A stretch of 46,881 nucleotides of DNA from a virus. Where the stretch lies: the IMG/VR virus record IMGVR_UViG_3300033997_000067, positions 1-46,881 of that record. The stretch is one strand, 5' to 3'. Both the position numbers and the translations under genes were made by a program. This document shows positions 45,712 through 46,881 of the stretch, one piece after another. The notes beneath the pieces are model-generated. The model saw only the letters and a list, made by a program, of their open reading frames with translations, was not told where the DNA came from and searched no databases. Numbering within the stretch: the stretch's first letter is position 1; each line of letters begins with the position of its first letter.

Positions 45712-46211
45712 ACGGCTGGGGCGTTCGAGTGATCGCGCTGATGGCCGTTGTCGGGTCGTACTGGATCGTCTACCAGCACGGTCGGTCTGTTGAGCGCGCC
45801 GAGGCAGCAACAGCATCTGCGCAACGGGACAGCGGCGATCGCCTGGCCGAGGTGCTGGGCGAGCGCGGAGAACGCCAGGAAGAACATCGCCGCGCAGCGG
45901 CACACGAGGAGGTGAGGGCGCATGCTCAGGAACAACGAACAATCGCTGAAGGCGCTGCTGCTGGGGCTGATGCTGCTGGCCAGCGGCTGCACGACGAAGC
46001 CGGCAAACTCGCTGCCGCCGTCAGTTGCCCCAGCACGGATCCCGCCGTTGCCTCTCGAAGCAAGGCAGCCACCCGCGCCGCCATGGTGCTCTCCGAACTG
46101 CTCGACAGGTCTGTCGAAACGAATCGAGAGCTGGCGGCAGCGTTTGACCGCGCCCGAGTAGCAGGCTTGGCGTGCGAGGCGTCCTATGCCGTGCTTAGGG
46201 GCGGGCCTTAA
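45708..46211 (+). CDS. Rz: i-spanin, Rz-like (DUF2514)
   Basis: 167 residues. An N-terminal membrane span (VRVIALMAVVGSYWIVYQHG, about 6-25) is followed by a long coiled coil. Disrupts the outer membrane with Rz1 after wall breakdown. Starts inside the endolysin stop (ATGA-type overlap) and encloses the Rz1 gene in another frame. Confidence 0.85.
   Translation: MNGWGVRVIALMAVVGSYWIVYQHGRSVERAEAATASAQRDSGDRLAEVLGERGERQEEHRRAAAHEEVRAHAQEQRTIAEGAAAGADAAGQRLHDEAGKLAAAVSCPSTDPAVASRSKAATRAAMVLSELLDRSVETNRELAAAFDRARVAGLACEASYAVLRGGP
45922..46161 (+). CDS. Rz1: o-spanin lipoprotein, Rz1-like, nested in Rz
   Basis: 79 residues in a different frame inside Rz. A lipoprotein signal with lipobox LLASGC (Cys23) leads to a short Pro-rich mature part (SLPPSVAPARIPPLPLEARQPPAPPW), the hallmark of Rz1. 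The lipid-anchored outer-membrane partner of the i-spanin. Confidence 0.85.
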   Translation: MLRNNEQSLKALLLGLMLLASGCTTKPANSLPPSVAPARIPPLPLEARQPPAPPWCSPNCSTGLSKRIESWRQRLTAPE

Positions 46212-46509
46212 CCTGCTTGTACGGGTCTGCGGCGTACCCGTCCTTATCGAGCTCGATACCGTATCGGCATCTGGCATGGTTCATGAGGCCAACATACTCG
46301 ACATAGGCGCTGTTGGCCCGCCTTTGCTCCACGGCGATCTGCGCGTGCAGCTCCTGGTTGATTTCCACCAGCTTGTTGATATTGCGTTGCGCATTGGCCA
46401 GGGCCTGTCTGAGTTGATCATTCTCGTTGCAGAGCATGTGGCACTGATGATCGAGCATTTCGACGCGAGTCGGCATGCCCAGCTCGAAGCCGGTTGTGTC
46501 GATGTCCAT
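46195..46509 (-). CDS. Hypothetical coiled-coil protein behind a LexA box
   Basis: 104 residues from ATG at 46509 (MDIDTTGFELGMPTRVEMLDHQCHMLCNENDQLRQALANAQRNINKLVEINQELHAQIAVEQRRANSAYVEYVGLMNHARCRYGIELDKDGY...). A central coiled coil lies at about 25-65. The start is chosen because an SOS box lies 19 bp upstream of it, so longer frames (46539, 46746) would begin inside or above the operator. It reads inward from attR against the late genes and overlaps the end of Rz. An SOS-induced regulator is possible but not shown. Confidence 0.6.
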   Translation of the reverse strand: MDIDTTGFELGMPTRVEMLDHQCHMLCNENDQLRQALANAQRNINKLVEINQELHAQIAVEQRRANSAYVEYVGLMNHARCRYGIELDKDGYAADPYKQVKARP

Positions 46510-46527
46510 GGGCCATCCAGATGAATG

Positions 46528-46543
46528 CTGTATGTTCATACAG
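46528..46543. promoter_or_regulatory. LexA (SOS) box
   Basis: CTGTATGTTCATACAG fits CTG-N10-CAG exactly and is symmetric over 7 bases on each side. Located just upstream of the minus-strand gene at 46509. Confidence 0.75.
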
Positions 46544-46754
46544 TATTTCGAAAGGGTGCCACCGGCCAGCGGCATCCGACGAGGCGTAGCTATGAGGGGA
46601 AGGTGAGCGGTCGGCAGGACGCCGGAGGATGGGCGAAAATCAGTTCCGCAACCAAAATTAAGCTCCTTGCACAGCGAGGGCTGCGGGAGGTTTGGTGCAG
46701 GCTCAATGCGGAACTGGTTATCTTGCAAGCTATTGTTATTTAACAAATATTTCG
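46544..46754. other. Right-end noncoding region beside attR
   Basis: 211 bp. A plus-strand frame with a GTG start at 46603 (46 residues, GAGGGG upstream) is possible but weak. The last 20 bp before the att copy are AT-rich (TTGTTATTTAACAAATATTT, with TTGTTATTTAACAA as a near-palindrome) and may hold integrase or host-factor arm sites. Nothing else is supported. Confidence 0.4.
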
Positions 46755-46881
46755 CGGTCTTGAAAACCGTCGATGGGCAACTATCCTAGGGTTCGAATCC
46801 CTACGCTTCCGCCATCTTTAAAGCCCCTGAATACGGGGCTTTTTGTGTTTCTGGGGTATGCGTTTACGCCGTTTGATTCGG
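46755..46881. repeat. Right att copy with partial tRNA-Ser
   Basis: Identical to 92-218. It carries the 60-nt 3' part of the tRNA (46755-46814) and the terminator (46820-46846) but no tRNA 5' half or promoter, so it is not a functional gene. The window ends within or at the end of the repeat. Confidence 0.9.

Larger units (their letters stand above)
92..46881. mobile_element. Complete temperate prophage in tRNA-Ser, myovirus-type tail with lambda-like control and replication genes
   Basis: Integrase, CI/Cro switch, recombination and replication genes, terminase, head, contractile-tail baseplate, lysis genes and flanking att repeats are all present, so the element looks intact. No core gene appears truncated or frameshifted. 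The left end carries the integrase next to the complete tRNA. The right end carries a partial tRNA copy. The tail module (sheath-like DUF3383, DUF3277 tube-like protein, gp25-like wedge, J-like protein, gp138-like spike) predicts a myovirus. Host genus Pseudomonas is inferred from gene families only. Confidence 0.93.

Noticed and set aside
46525-46743. Plus-strand 72-codon frame next to attR
   Set aside because: Its ATG lies inside the LexA box region. The shorter GTG version (46603) has a ribosome site but no recognisable protein features.
1-46881. CRISPR arrays, insertion sequences, rRNA genes
   Set aside because: No regularly spaced repeats, transposase-like genes or rRNA segments were seen on either strand.

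Overview
The window is one complete temperate phage genome, integrated as a prophage in a tRNA-Ser(UGA) gene. It is bounded by a direct repeat of at least 127 bp (92-218 and 46755-46881) that starts at the tRNA anticodon stem. GC content, codon use and gene families (DUF4224 partner of the integrase, NinB/NinG, Rha, DUF3383/DUF3277 tail genes) point to a Pseudomonas host, probably of the putida/fluorescens type. The host assignment is inference from recognition, not from a search.

Layout. 1-218: tRNA promoter, tRNA-Ser, its terminator and the left att copy. 273-15655, all minus strand except one small gene at 4707: the early-left operon, read right to left from a repressed promoter PL at about 16045. 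In transcription order it has a 390-nt structured leader with a boxA, a run of small coupled genes, a recombination module (coiled-coil protein, ERF annealing protein, YqaJ-type exonuclease, SSB), a diversity-generating retroelement (DGR), a DNA-modification pair (C5 methyltransferase and a DpdA/TGT-like protein), more small genes, and then the excisionase-like gene and integrase. 16052-17862 is the immunity region: two left operators, a secreted cargo gene, the CI repressor (S24 type) and three right operators. 17862-24473 is the early-right operon: Cro, small genes, Rha, an O-like initiator with internal iterons, a P-like protein, NinB, NinG and a possible late regulator. 24615-46211 is the late operon: two holin-like proteins, terminase, portal, head genes, a contractile-tail module, a glycine-rich tail fibre with its chaperone, GH19 endolysin and nested Rz/Rz1 spanins. 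46195-46509, minus strand, is a small gene behind a LexA box next to the right att site.

The most interesting system is the DGR at 6724-9749. It has a reverse transcriptase with the DGR motif 4 (IGNLSSQ) and YVDD, an Avd-like four-helix protein, one 101-bp template repeat (TR) and two 101-bp variable repeats (VR1, VR2) at the 3' ends of two paralogous C-type-lectin-like genes. VR1 differs from TR at 15 positions and VR2 at 16, and by my hand alignment every difference falls on a TR adenine. Both VRs, but not the TR, are followed at identical distance by the same 10-bp element, a candidate part of the homing signal. The targets are early-strand, stand-alone proteins rather than tail-fibre domains, which leaves their role open.

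Other points worth checking are: a structured PL leader (boxA, a three-way junction and further hairpins) that may be an antitermination RNA; an inverted repeat shared between the start of rha and the terS upstream region; a DpdA-like gene beside a C5 methyltransferase; a -1 frameshift heptamer in the tail chaperone; a leaderless-looking cI message; a baseplate hub fused to a lytic transglycosylase with an EF-hand-like loop; and a perfect CTG-N10-CAG SOS box at the right end.
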